From positions 28,343 through 92,342 of the forward strand of contig NZ_JAANAS010000105.1 of NCBI RefSeq assembly GCF_011089875.1: a stretch of 64,000 nt of DNA, given 5' to 3'. This stretch comes from Psychroflexus maritimus (GTDB lineage: Bacteria; Bacteroidota; Bacteroidia; Flavobacteriales; Flavobacteriaceae). Below the pieces are notes generated by a model. That model was given only the letters and a program-made list of their open reading frames with translations. It was not told where the DNA came from and did not search any database. This document shows, piece after piece, positions 1 through 7,284 of the stretch (within the stretch, counting starts at the first letter, position 1; the number at the start of each line of letters is the position of its first letter). Both the position numbers and the translations under genes were made by a program.

Positions 1-88
1 ACATCCATTTACAGCGTTAATTTTTATCACGATAGCTAAGGCTATCCTTCAAAAAATTGCCTTGTAACTGAATATCCTTATTGATTTT

Positions 89-115
89 GACTTTGTGATT
101 ATAATCGAACTCAGG
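89..115 (-). repeat. IS-end-like dispersed repeat, copy A
   Basis: Read on the minus strand, this 27-nt segment matches positions 59727-59753 at 26 of 27 bases. A third, weaker relative lies in the opposite orientation at 59888-59918. With the CCTGAGTT end taken as the outer tip, this copy would be the right end of an element whose body lies left of position 89, mostly outside the window. I found no transposase. The element family is not identified. Confidence 0.45.
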
Positions 116-183
116 TTAGGAGTAATCAAACTCATAAAGTAACAACATAAAGTAACTAAATCATTTTATAATTGATTATAAAC

Positions 184-206
184 CACCCTTTATGGGTGTT
201 TTTTTG
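184..206 (+). terminator. Rho-independent terminator
   Basis: A short hairpin (CACCC, loop TTTAT, GGGTG) is followed by a run of T. It would end a transcript entering from the left edge. Its stem resembles the terminator at 12709-12741, which follows the intact relative of the gene fragment just downstream. Confidence 0.6.
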
Positions 207-252
207 TATTTACAAATTATTTGCTTTATGTGTATTTGTAGTACACTTAGAT

Positions 253-317
253 TCAATATCATCTTGATTATTAAGGAGGATATGCGACTTCAAGAAGAGC
301 TTGAATTGCTAAGGTAA
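253..317 (+). pseudogene. truncated copy of the 50-residue small membrane protein gene at 12523-12675
   Basis: Positions 253-340 match 12602-12689 at roughly 78 of 88 bases. Read in the same frame it gives the end of the transmembrane segment and the charged tail of the small protein. The Gln codon near the end is TAA here, so the last three residues are lost. The 5' half of the gene (start codon and most of the membrane segment) is not recognisable upstream. It is best read as a leftover from a duplicated or deleted copy of the 3' end of the surface-protein cassette. The rest of 1-438 shows nothing else I can name. Confidence 0.6.
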
Positions 318-438
318 AGTAGGTAAAGCAACAATCTTTTTTTAATTTGATTGTTCAAAAACTACAAGCAGTATAGCTAAAATTATATTGCGCTAATTAT
401 AAATTCTAGCAATTCAATTTTGTATTAAATAAAAATAA

Positions 439-1974
439 TTAACTTTCTCTATTTTGGTTAGATTCCTGTATAAATTTTAAATACTGCCGAGGTGTTAAAC
501 CGGTAATTTGTTTAAATACCCTGTAAAAATGTGATGTAGAATTAAAACCACTCATGGCAGCAATATCATTAAAATTTAAGTATTCTTGGTCTTGTAATTC
601 CACAATTTTTTCCTTGGTAAAACGTATTCTATTTTTATTGATAAATGTACTAAAGTTATTCCCGGTAAATAAGTTAATGGCTTCAGAAACATAATTAGAA
701 TTGCTATTAACCAGTTGCGCTAGGTAGTTTAAATTAATGTTATGGTCTAAATACAATTGTTTGTCTTTCATTTGTTGCTGAATTTCTTCAAATAAAATTT
801 TACTTTCGGAAGAAATCTTGTCTTTACTTAAGTTAACAGTATTTTCATTTAAACGATTAATTTTAAATAACTTTCGGCGAAAACGGGTTAGTTTAGATTT
901 TAAAAATAAAAAGCCCAGACTAATAAATACAAAAGCGCCCAATAAAGCACTTAGTAGTGTTAAGTGGTTTATTTTTTCTTTTTGTTGCACCAATAATTTA
1001 GAGTTCTTTAAATCTTTTTCGTAGATCTTTATACGTTCATTAAACACATTTATAGCATTAGCCTGGTTTAAGGAATCTAATTTTTCTTTTCTTTTTAAAT
1101 AAAGTTCTAATTCTGCTAAACTTTGCTGGTAGTTATTAATCCGTTTAAATGCCTTATATTTTAACTGATGAAATTTTAACCAAAGGCTTATGTTTTCTGG
1201 AGTACGCTTAATTAATATTTCAGCTTGGTCTAATTCTTTTATAACCTGGTTAATATTTCCTGAAGCTTCATTAAATTCTGCTGATGTTAAATGCGCTTTT
1301 AACAAGCCAATGGAATCATTACTTTGTTTTGCTGCTTGGTAGGCTAAGGATAAATTAGCTTTCCAATCTTGTCCTGCACTATAGTTAATTTCAGACAATA
1401 AACCATTTATTTTGGCAATGCCTGTATAGTTTTTTTCTGAAGTGGCAAGTCGAAGCCCATCATCTAAATAGGTACGCGCAGAATCAATTTCATTTAACCT
1501 AAAAAAAGTAAGCCCCATATTGTAATTGGCAATTATTCTTCTAACTAGATTAGGCTGGGTAGGTGGTAAATTTTGAACAAATTGATAGTGTTTTTTATAA
1601 TGACTTAACGCCTCTTCAGGCCTTCCTATTTGATTAAGCAACATACCTAAATTGGTATTTGCTCTATTTAATACATCCGTATTGTTGGTTGATTTTGCTT
1701 GAGCTATCGTTTTATCTAAATAATACAAGGCACTGTCTTGTACTTTTAACAAACCATACAAGCTAGCTTTTTTTAGTAAAAGATCTAATTTTTTGCCCTC
1801 TACAGGTATGGGGCTTTGTAACAATGAGTCTAATTTACTATTGGCTAATGCATATTTCTCTTTTACAATCAAATCTTGATACTCTGTGTAAAAAAGACTT
1901 AAATCTTGGGCACTAAGACTTAAGGGGCTAAACATTAAACAAAAAAAGATGCCATAAAAATTTTTAAAACCCAT
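439..1974 (-). CDS. membrane-anchored TPR protein with C-terminal AraC-type DNA-binding domain
   Basis: 511 residues. A signal peptide (about 1-22) leads to a helical tetratricopeptide-like sensor region (about 30-330) expected in the periplasm. One transmembrane helix follows (about 338-359), then a cytoplasmic linker and an AraC/XylS helix-turn-helix domain (about 405-505) ending in the typical 'HFYRVFKQITGLTPRQYL' signature. This design, with sensor outside and DNA-binding domain inside on one chain, is common in Bacteroidota regulators of surface or nutrient genes. No kinase or receiver domain is present. The start is supported by a full TTG-N19-TAACTTTG promoter just upstream. It is transcribed away from the HU gene and surface cassette; whether it regulates them is inference. 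Target and ligand are unknown. Confidence 0.88.
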   Translation of the reverse strand: MGFKNFYGIFFCLMFSPLSLSAQDLSLFYTEYQDLIVKEKYALANSKLDSLLQSPIPVEGKKLDLLLKKASLYGLLKVQDSALYYLDKTIAQAKSTNNTDVLNRANTNLGMLLNQIGRPEEALSHYKKHYQFVQNLPPTQPNLVRRIIANYNMGLTFFRLNEIDSARTYLDDGLRLATSEKNYTGIAKINGLLSEINYSAGQDWKANLSLAYQAAKQSNDSIGLLKAHLTSAEFNEASGNINQVIKELDQAEILIKRTPENISLWLKFHQLKYKAFKRINNYQQSLAELELYLKRKEKLDSLNQANAINVFNERIKIYEKDLKNSKLLVQQKEKINHLTLLSALLGAFVFISLGFLFLKSKLTRFRRKLFKINRLNENTVNLSKDKISSESKILFEEIQQQMKDKQLYLDHNINLNYLAQLVNSNSNYVSEAINLFTGNNFSTFINKNRIRFTKEKIVELQDQEYLNFNDIAAMSGFNSTSHFYRVFKQITGLTPRQYLKFIQESNQNRES

Positions 1975-2002
1975 GCTAAAAGATGTAGGTATTATTCTAC
2001 AG

Positions 2003-2032
2003 CAAAGTTAGGGTATTTTTAAAATACTACAA
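2003..2032 (-). promoter_or_regulatory. sigma-ABfr promoter of the TPR/AraC gene
   Basis: Minus strand: TTG at 2032-2030, then 19 bases, then TAACTTTG at 2010-2003. This is an exact match to the Bacteroidota consensus TTG-N19-TAnnTTTG, about 30 bases before the start codon. Confidence 0.75.
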
Positions 2033-2123
2033 AAATTTAATTTTTAAAAACCTAGAAAATTGATGAGCTAGTATTGTATTTAAGCCCACAATTGGTTGAA
2101 AATCGTTATGTAAAAAGACTTTT

Positions 2124-2480
2124 ATGCATCAGTTAAGAATAAAAGCCATGCAGTTATTTATATCATGCAGCAATAAACTTATAAATGTTAGCTTGGCTAT
2201 GGTTTACCTAATCATATCTATTTTAATTATCTGTATTCTTCGTTTATTGTACTTAGATTATAAGGAAGCTAAAAAATTTAAGCATTTAAAGAGGCTTAAA
2301 AAGCAAAAAAAAAAGCTTAAACAAATAGGCAGTGTTCTAGTTTCGCATTTTAGAGTAAGCATTTTTAGTATAAATAAAATACTGAAAATCAATAATTTAA
2401 ATCATATTATTGTACTTGATATTTTTGAAATTGTTGAAAACTATGTTGAAAACTATGTTGAAAACCTTTTGCGGTTTTAG
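2124..2480 (+). CDS. hypothetical small membrane protein
   Basis: 118 residues, not recognised. One strong hydrophobic segment (about residues 22-43) is followed by a very lysine-rich stretch (about 47-67), giving a membrane anchor with a basic cytoplasmic face. The 3' end carries a 12-bp tandem repeat (about 2.8 units, 2433-2466) that encodes a repeated ENYV motif. Base composition is more AT-rich than in neighbouring genes, and no ribosome-binding site or promoter box is clear. It may be a real but fast-evolving gene or a chance reading frame. Confidence 0.3.
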   Translation: MHQLRIKAMQLFISCSNKLINVSLAMVYLIISILIICILRLLYLDYKEAKKFKHLKRLKKQKKKLKQIGSVLVSHFRVSIFSINKILKINNLNHIIVLDIFEIVENYVENYVENLLRF

Positions 2481-2559
2481 CCATATCATTTTACTTTTCA
2501 GTATATTTTTGTTAATGCAGCCGCAATAGTGCAGTTGTTTAACTTAAATATTTTATATT

Positions 2560-2940
2560 ATGGTACATTTAAAACCATTGAAAAGGAGTAACCCACAAGA
2601 TGCGGAAGTTCCAGACAAGTACTACGCAAAGGCCGTAGGAAATGGCGTAACCGACTTACATAGGTTAGCGCATTTAATCGCTAACCAGTCTACCGTGCGA
2701 AAGGCTGATTGTTTGGCTGTATTGCAAGCCTTGCAACACAACATCTCAGACGAGCTAGGGCAAGGTAGAATTGTTAAGTTAGGAGATTTTGGTACATTTC
2801 AAGTAGGTGTGCGCTCTAATGGAGTTGACACCGAAGAAGAAGTGAGCCAAAACCTGGTTAAAAGTGCACATCTCAACTTTAGACCAGGTAGAGATTTTCA
2901 AAGTTTGCTCAAAACTTTGTCGTACAAGTTAGTCGGTTAG
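2560..2940 (+). CDS. HU-family DNA-binding protein (Bacteroidota HU-related type)
   Basis: 126 residues. It has the HU/IHF fold pattern: an N-terminal helical dimerisation part, then 'GRIVKLGDFGTFQVGVRSNG' at about residues 66-85, a beta arm, and 'NFRPGRDFQSLL' near the end. The N-terminal extension of about 30 residues before the HU core is typical of the HU-related proteins found in many copies in Bacteroidota. It probably binds DNA as a dimer in the nucleoid. It stands alone, followed at 23 bp by a strong terminator, so it is its own transcription unit. Its 3' end and the following bases are partly duplicated 260 bp downstream. Confidence 0.9.
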   Translation: MVHLKPLKRSNPQDAEVPDKYYAKAVGNGVTDLHRLAHLIANQSTVRKADCLAVLQALQHNISDELGQGRIVKLGDFGTFQVGVRSNGVDTEEEVSQNLVKSAHLNFRPGRDFQSLLKTLSYKLVG

Positions 2941-2962
2941 TGAATCGTAATTTTGTACTTTA

Positions 2963-3001
2963 TACGTGCTTTTAACTTCTATTAAAAGCACGTATTTTTT
3001 T
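2963..3001 (+). terminator. Rho-independent terminator of the HU gene
   Basis: A perfect 13-bp stem (2963-2975 with 2982-2994) and 6-base loop are followed by seven T. It starts 22 bases after the HU stop codon. Confidence 0.85.
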
Positions 3002-3037
3002 GCTCTCTACTCATCAAAATCAGTGCAATTCATCTAT

Positions 3038-3109
3038 ATAAATCCATTAATTTATCCTATTAAATGCTTACATTTATACGCATAAATCCATCCACTTATC
3101 CTAATAAAT
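3038..3109 (+). repeat. 28-bp direct repeat pair with 44-bp spacing
   Basis: Copies at 3038-3065 and 3082-3109 share 24 of 28 bases, with ATAAATCCAT at the start and TTATCCTA near the end of both. A 22-bp perfect palindrome follows directly. Function unknown. Confidence 0.5.
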
Positions 3110-3111
3110 TA

Positions 3112-3133
3112 AAAATTTATGCGCATAAATTTT
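3112..3133. repeat. 22-bp perfect palindrome
   Basis: The sequence AAAATTTATGC is followed at once by its exact reverse complement, with no loop. It could be a protein-binding site. It is not a terminator, because no T run follows on either strand. Confidence 0.5.
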
Positions 3134-3640
3134 AGCCTACTGCTTTTTGAATGCATCAATTAAAAATAGCGCATAAAAAAAAGCCCAAAAATGCGGTTAG
3201 TGAATCGTCTTTTTTGAGCTTTATACGTGTTAATTTGATTTTGCTTAATGTCTTCTATCCCACCAAGCTGCAACAAATATATAAACTATGTTGTGTTTTT
3301 TAAACATATACTTATAAATAATTATAAACAATTGTTGTTGTTTTAGTGAATAAAAGATTACCGCTCTACGCCTAACCTGAGTTAAAGAAAACAACAGCCT
3401 AACCTAAAAAGTTAAAGCCTTTAATCCACCATAAGGTATTAGACATCAGCCTTGCTTGTTAAAAGTAACATGATACAAGCGCAAATTGGTATTATTTTGC
3501 AATAAGCTACAAAAATTATACATATCTTTTACAAATACATTAAACCTGCAAGCAACAAATCTGAGTTTATTTTTAAATTTTAGTTGCAACTTCAGCACTT
3601 TTTATTCAAAAAAAACAAGTATTTAATAATCAGCCTATTA

Positions 3641-3709
3641 AAAATTCACAATTCATGAATTGTGAATTTTTTTTTATGATTTGTGAATGAATTTACATGA
3701 TTTGTAAAT
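3641..3709. promoter_or_regulatory. candidate operator: 30-bp palindrome plus two phased direct repeats
   Basis: Positions 3641-3670 are a perfect 30-bp palindrome built from two inverted TGAATTGTGAAT units. The same 12-mer recurs as TGATTTGTGAAT (3677-3688) and TGATTTGTAAAT (3698-3709). The three plus-strand units start exactly 21 bp apart, two turns of the DNA helix, so a protein would bind all on one face. The array ends 93 bp before the first surface-protein gene. The palindrome with its T run could also act as a terminator, but no gene precedes it within 700 bp. The rest of 3230-3640 and 3710-3802 shows nothing I can name. Confidence 0.5.
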
Positions 3710-3802
3710 AATAAAAAGTTTACTTAAGCTTTTTTTGTAATCACATACCAAGATGTAAGTAAAAGGAAATTAGAAATGAGAATTAAGTATTAATTACAAA
3801 AA

Positions 3803-4789
3803 ATGAAAACTAAAATGAACGCCCTTACCAAATGTTTTAGCCTAGGTGTTCTGCTATGTAGCCTTACCAGCCTAAAAGCACAAGTGGGAATAGGAACCAC
3901 CAATCCCGATGCCTCAGCTATCTTGGAGCTAGAAGCAACCGATAAAGGCTTTCTGCCGCCACGCTTATCTACTGCAGAACGGGACGCGATAAGCAACCCT
4001 GCGGAGGGCTTAATGATTTATAATACCGATAACAATTGTCTTGAATTTCGCAATGATACCTTTTGGATAAGTGCTTGCGATGGATCTGTTCAAACTGGTT
4101 CAATATCTGATTGTAATACGCCAGGTTTTATTCCACCATTTCTAGCGGCAGACCAGACTGAAATAGTTGATGTCACCAACCCTGTTACCGGAGACACCTG
4201 GATGGACAGAAACCTAGGGGCTTTTACTGCAGACCGCACAACCCCTAGTGCAGATGGCGGCACCGATTGCTGGGCGTATGGCAACCTATACCAATGGGGT
4301 AGAACTAGCGATGGGCATGAAGACCGCTCTTCTAATACTGCTGCTGGCCCCCTAGCTGCAGGAAGTGAGGGAAGTGATTTTATTACAGTTGCAAGCTCAC
4401 TTAATGATTGGTTATCTAATCCAGACAATACAAGATGGAATGCTGCTACAAAAGGCGTGCACGACCCTTGCCCTGAAGGCTATCGCGTACCAACACAAGC
4501 TGAATGGGAAGCCGAATGGGATTCTTGGGATGGCATTTTAGACAATATAGCGCCTCCTTCCGCTAATAACCACGCTGGTGGTGCTATTGCCTCACCGCTT
4601 AAATTGCCCGTAGCAGGAAGCCGGAGCCTCTCATCAGGTAGTCTCAGCGGTATTAGCTCCGACGGCCGTTATTGGTCTAGTACCGTTTCAGGCAACAATG
4701 CCATAAGGCTCTACTTCGATGGTTCTTCTGCCGATATGTTAACCAGCTTTCGTGCTTACGCTTTCTCCGTCCGCTGTATTAAAGATTAA
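3803..4789 (+). CDS. surface-cassette gene 1: secreted FISUMP-domain protein
   Basis: 328 residues. A signal peptide (about 1-26) ends before 'QVGIGTTNPDASA', the N-terminal module shared by all four cassette genes and by many Bacteroidota surface proteins. A FISUMP domain (Fibrobacter succinogenes major paralogue family, a C-type-lectin-like fold) spans about 115-328: 'GDTWMDRNLGA', 'WAYGNLYQWGR', 'HDPCPEGYRVPT', 'YWSST' and the terminal VRCIKD. It should act outside the cell, perhaps as a binding protein. The closest paralogue is gene 3; their bodies are nearly identical but the last 55 residues differ sharply. The start MKTKM is repeated in all four paralogues. No T9SS tail is present. A role in adhesion or ligand binding is inference. 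Confidence 0.85.
   Translation: MKTKMNALTKCFSLGVLLCSLTSLKAQVGIGTTNPDASAILELEATDKGFLPPRLSTAERDAISNPAEGLMIYNTDNNCLEFRNDTFWISACDGSVQTGSISDCNTPGFIPPFLAADQTEIVDVTNPVTGDTWMDRNLGAFTADRTTPSADGGTDCWAYGNLYQWGRTSDGHEDRSSNTAAGPLAAGSEGSDFITVASSLNDWLSNPDNTRWNAATKGVHDPCPEGYRVPTQAEWEAEWDSWDGILDNIAPPSANNHAGGAIASPLKLPVAGSRSLSSGSLSGISSDGRYWSSTVSGNNAIRLYFDGSSADMLTSFRAYAFSVRCIKD
4615..4786 (+). other. candidate DGR-type variable region, gene 1
   Basis: The 3' end of gene 1, from the codons after LPVAG to the VRCIKD tail. Compared with gene 3 it differs at many codons, most changed at first and/or second position with the third base kept, and it is bracketed by an identical YWSSTVSG core and an identical tail. 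This resembles the lectin-fold variable regions of diversity-generating retroelements, but no template repeat was found here. Confidence 0.45.
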
Positions 4790-4840
4790 GAATTAAGTAT
4801 TAACTAAAAAAAATAAAACCGATAACAAATAAAAACTAAA

Positions 4841-5977
4841 ATGAAAACTAAAATGAACACCACAAACGTAAAAACGCCCTTCCTACAGAGGGGTTGGGGG
4901 AGGCTCTTGCTCATGCTCGCCTTCATCGGCTTAAACACCGCCAACGCCCAAGTGGGAATAGGAACCACCAATCCCGATGCCTCAGCTATTTTAGAGCTAG
5001 AAGCAACCGACAAAGTTTTTTTGCCCCCACGGTTGACAACGGCACAGCGCGATGCTATCGCTTCTCCTGTAGTTGGATCAATGATTTACAATACCGACGA
5101 AAACTGCATGCAATGGTACGATAATAACGGTTGGTATGACGGATGCAGCGGTCCTACTTATGGTACGATTGCCTCACTAGACTGTGCAGGTGCAATTAAC
5201 AATGGTACGCTTACAGATGGAGAAGCAGCAGCTGGTGTAACTACTGTGATAGACTACACCGGCGGTAACGGTTTAAATCATTCTGGTCAAACGGTTAATT
5301 CTACTGGTGTTACGGGGCTTACTGCTACACTAGCCCCAGGAACTTTAGCCACTGGCGCAGGAAGCTTAACCTACACCATAAGCGGCACACCTGCAAGTGA
5401 TGGCACGGCTTCGTTTGCCATTAACATTGGCGGACAGACTTGTAGTTTAGAAAGAACTGTTATTCCACCTCCACCTCAAGTTGGAGATTTTAGAGAAGGC
5501 GGGGTTGTTTTTTACATTTTTGACAGTAATGATCCAGGATATGTGGCTGGAGAAACGCATGGCTTGGTAGCTGCTATAGAAGATCAAAGTTCTAGTGCTG
5601 AATGGGGATGCTACGGAACAAGCATTTCAGGAGCTGACGGTAATGGAATAGGCTCCGGTGCAGCTAATACTAGTGCTATTTTAGCCGATTGCTCACAGCC
5701 TGGCATAGCAGCCGAGCTTTGTGACAATTATACTGGTGGTGGTTATAGCGATTGGTTTCTACCTTCAATTGATGAATTGTCTTTAATGTATCAAAACAAG
5801 ACAACTATTGATGCTACCGCAGTGGCAAACGGAGGCAGCGGTTTTGCTAGTGCCTTCTATTTTAGTTCTACCGAGAGCGATGCCAACAACGCTTCGACTC
5901 AGAAATTCGACAATGGCAACCTGTTCAACTACCTTAAGCTCAACTCTTACAGTGTTCGTGCTGTTCGTGCTTTTTAA
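4841..5977 (+). CDS. surface-cassette gene 2: secreted protein with DUF1566-like C-terminal domain
   Basis: 378 residues. A signal peptide (about 1-36) precedes the shared VGIGTTNPDASA module (about 37-95). A Ser/Thr/Gly-rich beta domain follows (about 105-205), then a DUF1566-like lectin-fold domain (about 212-378) with 'GGVVFYIFDSNDPGYVAGE', 'EWGCYG', 'YSDWFLPSIDELSLM' and the ending VRAVRAF. The N-terminal module DNA is nearly identical to gene 1. The C-terminal domain is near-identical to gene 4 up to about residue 333, then diverges until the last seven residues. It lies 51 bp after gene 1, probably co-transcribed. ATG codons at 4841 and 4853 are both possible; the first matches the paralogues. 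Function beyond secretion is not known. Confidence 0.82.
   Translation: MKTKMNTTNVKTPFLQRGWGRLLLMLAFIGLNTANAQVGIGTTNPDASAILELEATDKVFLPPRLTTAQRDAIASPVVGSMIYNTDENCMQWYDNNGWYDGCSGPTYGTIASLDCAGAINNGTLTDGEAAAGVTTVIDYTGGNGLNHSGQTVNSTGVTGLTATLAPGTLATGAGSLTYTISGTPASDGTASFAINIGGQTCSLERTVIPPPPQVGDFREGGVVFYIFDSNDPGYVAGETHGLVAAIEDQSSSAEWGCYGTSISGADGNGIGSGAANTSAILADCSQPGIAAELCDNYTGGGYSDWFLPSIDELSLMYQNKTTIDATAVANGGSGFASAFYFSSTESDANNASTQKFDNGNLFNYLKLNSYSVRAVRAF
5841..5974 (+). other. candidate DGR-type variable region, gene 2
   Basis: The final 44 codons of gene 2. Of the 24 codons before the VRAVRAF tail, 18 end in C or T, and Asn, Tyr, Ser, Leu and Phe codons alternate with fixed Gln, Lys and Gly. This is the pattern expected if AAY codons in a template were randomised at their adenines. 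A hairpin follows directly (5977-6007). Confidence 0.5.
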
Positions 5978-6007
5978 ACCCAGTGAAACAAAAAGATTTC
6001 ACGGGTT
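5977..6007 (+). other. hairpin immediately after the gene 2 variable end
   Basis: An 11-bp stem (5977-5988 with 5997-6007, one bulged A) and an 8-base loop start at the stop codon of gene 2. No T run follows, so it is a poor terminator. In the Bordetella phage DGR a hairpin directly behind the variable region is needed for efficient targeting; that parallel is inference. Confidence 0.5.
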
Positions 6008-6073
6008 AAACCATTTATCCCGTTAGATATAAGTTATTTCTACCTATATGTTTTAAAGAGCGAAATAGTACAA

Positions 6074-6307
6074 AGTACAAAGAATAAAGAGTGAGTTATG
6101 AGATGTGAAGCGTAAAGAGTGAGAAATGATAAAAAATAAGAAATTACCTATGGGATGTTTTATACTAGATGGAAATCAGCTTTGCATTGCGAGAGGCATT
6201 CCACCTAAAATTTGAAATAACTCTGGTTAAGAGTCGGCAAACGACAGATTCACAGTTCACGCTTAACAGTTCAAAACAGATCACTGAAAACCGATAACAA
6301 ATAAAAA
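6074..6307 (+). repeat. duplicated intergenic segment, copy 1
   Basis: About 234 bp before gene 3 recur almost unchanged before gene 4 (7285-7519). The copies differ by scattered single bases. Both hold a 29-codon open frame (6126-6215 and 7338-7427; Ile/Val is the only change), but the duplication is too recent for this to prove coding. It probably carries the leader or promoter of gene 3 and is a substrate for recombination. I see no TAnnTTTG box in it. The preceding 6008-6073 holds nothing recognised. Confidence 0.8.
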
Positions 6308-7273
6308 ATGAAAACTAAAATGAAAACAAAACTATTAACCCTAGTAACGCTCGCCTTCATCGGCTTAAACACCGCCAACGCCCAAGTGGGAATAGGAACC
6401 ACCAATCCCGATGCCTCAGCAGCATTAGATGTAGTGGCAACCGATAAAGGTCTTTTGCCACCAAGGATGACGGAAGCCGAGCGCGATGCCATAAGCAACC
6501 CTGCGGAAGGCTTAATGATTTACAATACCGACGAAAACTGCATACAATTTTTTAAAGGTGTATGGTATGACACTTGTTCAGGTAGTCTAGTTATACCACC
6601 ATCAACAACTCAAAATTGTGATAATGTTCCTTTTCTAAGTGCTGATGAAACAGAGATTGTTGACGTCACCAACCCTGTTACCGGCGACACCTGGATGGAC
6701 AGAAACCTCGGAGCTTTTACAGCCGACCGATCTACGCCTAGTGCAGATGGCGGGACCGATTGCTGGGCGTATGGTAATCTATATCAATGGGGTAGAAATA
6801 GCGATGGGCATGAAGACCGTACTTCTAATACTAATGCTGGCCCTGTAGCTGCAGGAACTGAGGGAAGTGATTTTATTACAGTTGCAAGCTCTCCTTATGA
6901 TTGGTTATCTACTCAAGACGATACAAGATGGGGTAACCCAACCGATGCAGACAAAGGCGTGCACGACCCTTGCCCTGCTGGCTACCGCGTACCAACAGAA
7001 GCTGAATTGAACAATGAGCGTAGTTCCTGGACACAATCACCAATTAATAGCACTAACAACAGAGAAGGCGCCATTACCTCGCCACTTAAGTTGCCCGTAG
7101 CAGGCTACCGCAGCCGTACTGGTGGGCTCGGCGGTGTTGGCTCCAGCGGCTTCTATTGGTCTAGTACCGTTTCAGGCGCCAATGGCAGTCGCCTCAACTT
7201 CCCTAGTTCCGGTGCCAATATGGGCACTGGCGTTCGTGCTGGCGGTTTCCCTGTCCGTTGTATTAAAGATTAA
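6308..7273 (+). CDS. surface-cassette gene 3: secreted FISUMP-domain protein
   Basis: 321 residues. The layout is that of gene 1: signal peptide (about 1-25, ending NANA), VGIGTTNPDASA module (about 26-90), then a FISUMP domain (about 105-321) with 'TWMDRNLGA', 'WAYGNLYQWGR', 'HDPCPAGYRVPT', 'YWSST' and VRCIKD. The centre is almost the same as gene 1, the N-terminal module is closer to gene 4 (identical DNA across about 80 bases), and the C-terminal 55 residues are unlike gene 1. The gene is therefore a mosaic, consistent with module exchange between paralogues. It has an N-terminal double Met start like the others. Exported lectin-fold binding protein is the most that can be inferred. Confidence 0.85.
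   Translation: MKTKMKTKLLTLVTLAFIGLNTANAQVGIGTTNPDASAALDVVATDKGLLPPRMTEAERDAISNPAEGLMIYNTDENCIQFFKGVWYDTCSGSLVIPPSTTQNCDNVPFLSADETEIVDVTNPVTGDTWMDRNLGAFTADRSTPSADGGTDCWAYGNLYQWGRNSDGHEDRTSNTNAGPVAAGTEGSDFITVASSPYDWLSTQDDTRWGNPTDADKGVHDPCPAGYRVPTEAELNNERSSWTQSPINSTNNREGAITSPLKLPVAGYRSRTGGLGGVGSSGFYWSSTVSGANGSRLNFPSSGANMGTGVRAGGFPVRCIKD
7100..7270 (+). other. candidate DGR-type variable region, gene 3
   Basis: Counterpart of 4615-4786. Between the two, about 16 codons differ only at first or second positions (for example TAC/GGC, GAT/CCT, AAC/GCC, TCT/GGT), against about three purely synonymous changes. Gly and Asn residues dominate the changed sites here. Confidence 0.45.
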
Positions 7274-7284
7274 GAATAGTATTA

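Larger units (their letters stand above)
2934..3229 (+). repeat. direct duplication of the HU gene 3' end
   Basis: The 35 bases at 2934-2968 (last codons of the HU gene, stop codon and left terminator arm) recur at 3194-3229 with a few changes and one extra base. Both contain CGGTTAGTGAATCGT and CTTTATACGTG. The second copy has lost the right arm of the terminator. It suggests an ancient tandem HU gene of which only the tail survives, or a recombination scar. Confidence 0.6.

Noticed and set aside
818-1024. Plus-strand frame of 68 codons inside the TPR/AraC gene
   Set aside because: Antisense to a well-supported gene, with no membrane segment, signal or motif.
3641-3709. Short regularly spaced repeats as a mini CRISPR array
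   Set aside because: Units are 12 bp with 9-bp spacers, one is part of a palindrome, and no cas gene is present.
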